Source: an uncultured Polaribacter sp.
GTDB taxonomy: Bacteria; Bacteroidota; Bacteroidia; Flavobacteriales; Flavobacteriaceae
Direction: 5' to 3'
Assembly: GCA_943846595.1 (NCBI GenBank)
Contig: OX044355.1
Location: 62,001-126,000, forward strand
DNA: 64,000 nt
Under the pieces are notes generated by a model, which saw nothing but the letters and a program-made list of their open reading frames with translations, did no database searches and was not told the DNA's origin. The translations under genes were made by a program, and so were the position numbers. This document shows, piece after piece, positions 63,201-64,000 of this stretch. The first letter of the stretch is position 1, and each line of letters starts with the position of its first letter.

Positions 63201-64000
63201 AAAAAAACAGATTGCCGTTTTAGATAAAATGAAACCAAAATTTGTAGCACAAGCTGCAGCGAATGGACATGATGCAGAAAAACTAGAAAAAATATGGAAA
63301 GATTGGGAAGCATTCGCCAGTTATGCCTTTAACAAATCACACTCTACCTGTTATGCTTGGATTGCCTATCAAACAGCTTATTTAAAAGCGCATTATCCTG
63401 CCGAATACATGGCTTCTGTATTGTCGAACAATATGAATGATATCAAATCGGTTTCCTTCTTTATGGAAGAATGCAAACGCATGGGCTTGGCTGTTTTAGG
63501 ACCAGATTTAAATGAATCTTATTTAAAGTTTTCTGTAAACGACGAAGGGGCTGTTCGTTTTGGCATGGCAGCCGTAAAAGGGGTTGGTGCTGGAGCCGTT
63601 AGAGCCATTATTAAAGAACGGAAAGAAAATGGAAATTTCAATTCAATTTTTGATCTCGCAAAACGTGTCGATTTGCGTGCAGCAAATAAAAAATCATTTG
63701 ATAGCCTTGTAAAAGCGGGTGCTTTTGATTCTTTTACAGACACCCACAGAGCACAATATTTTAGTACCGATGAAAAAGGAATTACCTTTTTAGAACGTGC
63801 CATGAAATTTGGTAGTAAATACCAAGAAAATAAAAATTCTGCACAAGTATCTATGTTTGGAGAAGCCTCTACGGTGCAGTTTCCAGAACCCGACATTCCT
63901 GAATGTGAAACTTGGGGTACCATGGAATTGCTCTCTCAAGAAAAAGAAGTAATTGGCATCTATATTTCTGCACACCCTTTGGATGATTTTAAAAATGAAA
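60235..64000 (+). CDS. dnaE: DNA polymerase III alpha subunit with N-terminal proofreading exonuclease (3' partial)
   Basis: The frame is open from ATG 60235 to the right edge (1255 codons). A DnaQ-like DEDDh exonuclease occupies about residues 1-185: FDTETTGLP (Asp 5, Glu 7), NVNFDLNIMG, and HNATADVEATTR with the His and last Asp. A PHP domain starts at about 258 (FSHLHNHTQFSVLQ), and the polymerase catalytic core has PGRGSAAGSVVAYC and PDIDIDFDDEGRG (about 671). This is the replicative polymerase form typical of flavobacteria, in which proofreading is fused to the polymerase chain. The C-terminal OB region is beyond the window. Confidence 0.95.
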   Translation, partial: MYLIFDTETTGLPKSWNAPITNTDNWPRCVQIAWQLHDGMGNVIEHNDFLIKPEGYNIPYDAERIHGISTELATEQGISLAEGLVLFNEALEKTTFIVGQNVNFDLNIMGCEFHRLGVENKLTSLPVLDTCTEKTALLCQIPGGRGGKFKLPTLTELHTHLFGTGFGDAHNATADVEATTRCFLELIRLRKFTKEQLEVSPDYIKSFSETNPNPIQVLGLKHINLKRESEKIRKRLEKLKDTQATKSTSDGLAEMENVQFSHLHNHTQFSVLQSTMQIGNIIKAAAKDNMPAVAITDTANMMGSFHFVSAILKHNKTATTPMKPIIGCEFNVCGDHRNKSVKDNGYQIVLLAKNKRGYHNLAKMSSIAFVDGFYYVPRIDREIIQKYKEDIIVLTGNLNGEVPSKILNLGEKQAEEALLWWKSEFKDDFYIELMRHHQQDEKIVNETLLKFSKNHHIKVVATNNTFYLTQEDSNAHDILLCVKDGEKQATPIGKGRGYRYGLPNDEYYFKSSQEMKTLFADLPEAIINIQEVVGKIEIFTLARDVLLPAFDIPDEFKDPKDEEDEGKRGENNFLKHLTFVGAKKRYGEITAAIKERLDFELSVIEKTGYPGYFLIVEDFIREARNMDVAVGPGRGSAAGSVVAYCLWITNIDPIKYDLLFERFLNPERISMPDIDIDFDDEGRGRVMDYVIEKYGSNQVAQIITYGTMAAKSSIRDTARVLDLPLFEADRIAKLIPLIKLKNIFGEDAKSKGKVAGLRSEEKQLVEELKSISYGSDLAAETVNKATILEGSVRNTGIHACGVIITPGDITNYVPVALAKDSDMYVTQFDNSVVESAGLLKMDFLGLKTLTLIKDTVKIVKAKHNVDLDPENFPLDDTKTYELFQKGETVGIFQYESPGMQKHMRSLKPTVFADLIAMNALYRPGPMEYIPSFINRKHGTEDIEYDLPAMEEYLAETYGITVYQEQVMLLSQKLANFTKGEADVLRKAMGKKQIAVLDKMKPKFVAQAAANGHDAEKLEKIWKDWEAFASYAFNKSHSTCYAWIAYQTAYLKAHYPAEYMASVLSNNMNDIKSVSFFMEECKRMGLAVLGPDLNESYLKFSVNDEGAVRFGMAAVKGVGAGAVRAIIKERKENGNFNSIFDLAKRVDLRAANKKSFDSLVKAGAFDSFTDTHRAQYFSTDEKGITFLERAMKFGSKYQENKNSAQVSMFGEASTVQFPEPDIPECETWGTMELLSQEKEVIGIYISAHPLDDFKNE

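Overview
The window is AT-rich chromosomal DNA from a marine-type member of the Flavobacteriaceae (Bacteroidota). Signs of this are TAnnTTTG -7 promoter boxes with a TTG 19 bp upstream, a remnant of a type IX secretion (T9SS) sorting domain, lipoproteins with Bacteroidota-type lipoboxes, a DNA polymerase III alpha subunit carrying an N-terminal proofreading exonuclease, an alanine-rich tail on ribosomal protein S16, and fold-III arginine decarboxylase with a bacterial deoxyhypusine-synthase-like enzyme. No genus is claimed.

Layout. 1-2828: end of a DPP-IV-like peptidase, a POT peptide transporter and a secreted thioredoxin. 2838-7087 (minus): frameshifted comEC, lpxB, a small membrane protein and surE. 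7260-11992: C-terminal processing protease, an orphan OppC/DppC-type permease, a thioesterase and a quinone-oxidoreductase-like enzyme. 11993-13405: gene-poor stretch with a repressor relic. 13406-19028: tRNA-Leu, then M20 dipeptidase, DPP-IV-like S9 peptidase and M1 peptidase, a peptide-degradation block that fits the POT transporter at the left edge. 19056-34229: mostly single housekeeping genes (PPIase, DUF4407, PhnA-like, adenine deaminase, M23 peptidase, hemW, ruvC, mnmD, ilvE, a PqqB-like hydrolase, tag). 34226-37882: folA, thyA, a nucleoside transporter and a bifunctional-nuclease-family protein, of which the first three form a nucleotide/folate group. 38016-44543: etfBA, pdhB, soluble ppa and membrane pyrophosphatase hppA.

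44610-54318 is the unusual part. A pxpC gene lacking its 5' half (44610) and an Nramp-type transporter lacking its 3' two thirds (53926) lie on the same strand and bracket about 9 kb. Inside are the polyamine operon speA-speB-DHS-like with three small downstream genes, then a graveyard: a frameshifted T9SS surface-protein tail fused back-to-back with an acidic gene fragment, a coiled-coil orphan, a methyltransferase-like tail, and three copies of the 3' end of a tyrosine-recombinase gene. Each recombinase tail is followed by a small gene on the opposite strand. This array of alternating recombinase tails and tiny cargo genes is the best candidate here for an undescribed system.

54408-64000 returns to core genes: pckA, DUF423, a saccharopine-dehydrogenase-like enzyme, a tRNA/RNA methyltransferase, tRNA-Ser, rimM, rpsP, and dnaE running off the right edge.

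At least five coding frames are broken by 1-2 base indels (comEC twice, the DUF4407 gene, the PqqB-like gene, the T9SS tail). Several lie in homopolymers or short repeats. They may be true pseudogenes or residual sequencing errors; raw reads would decide.
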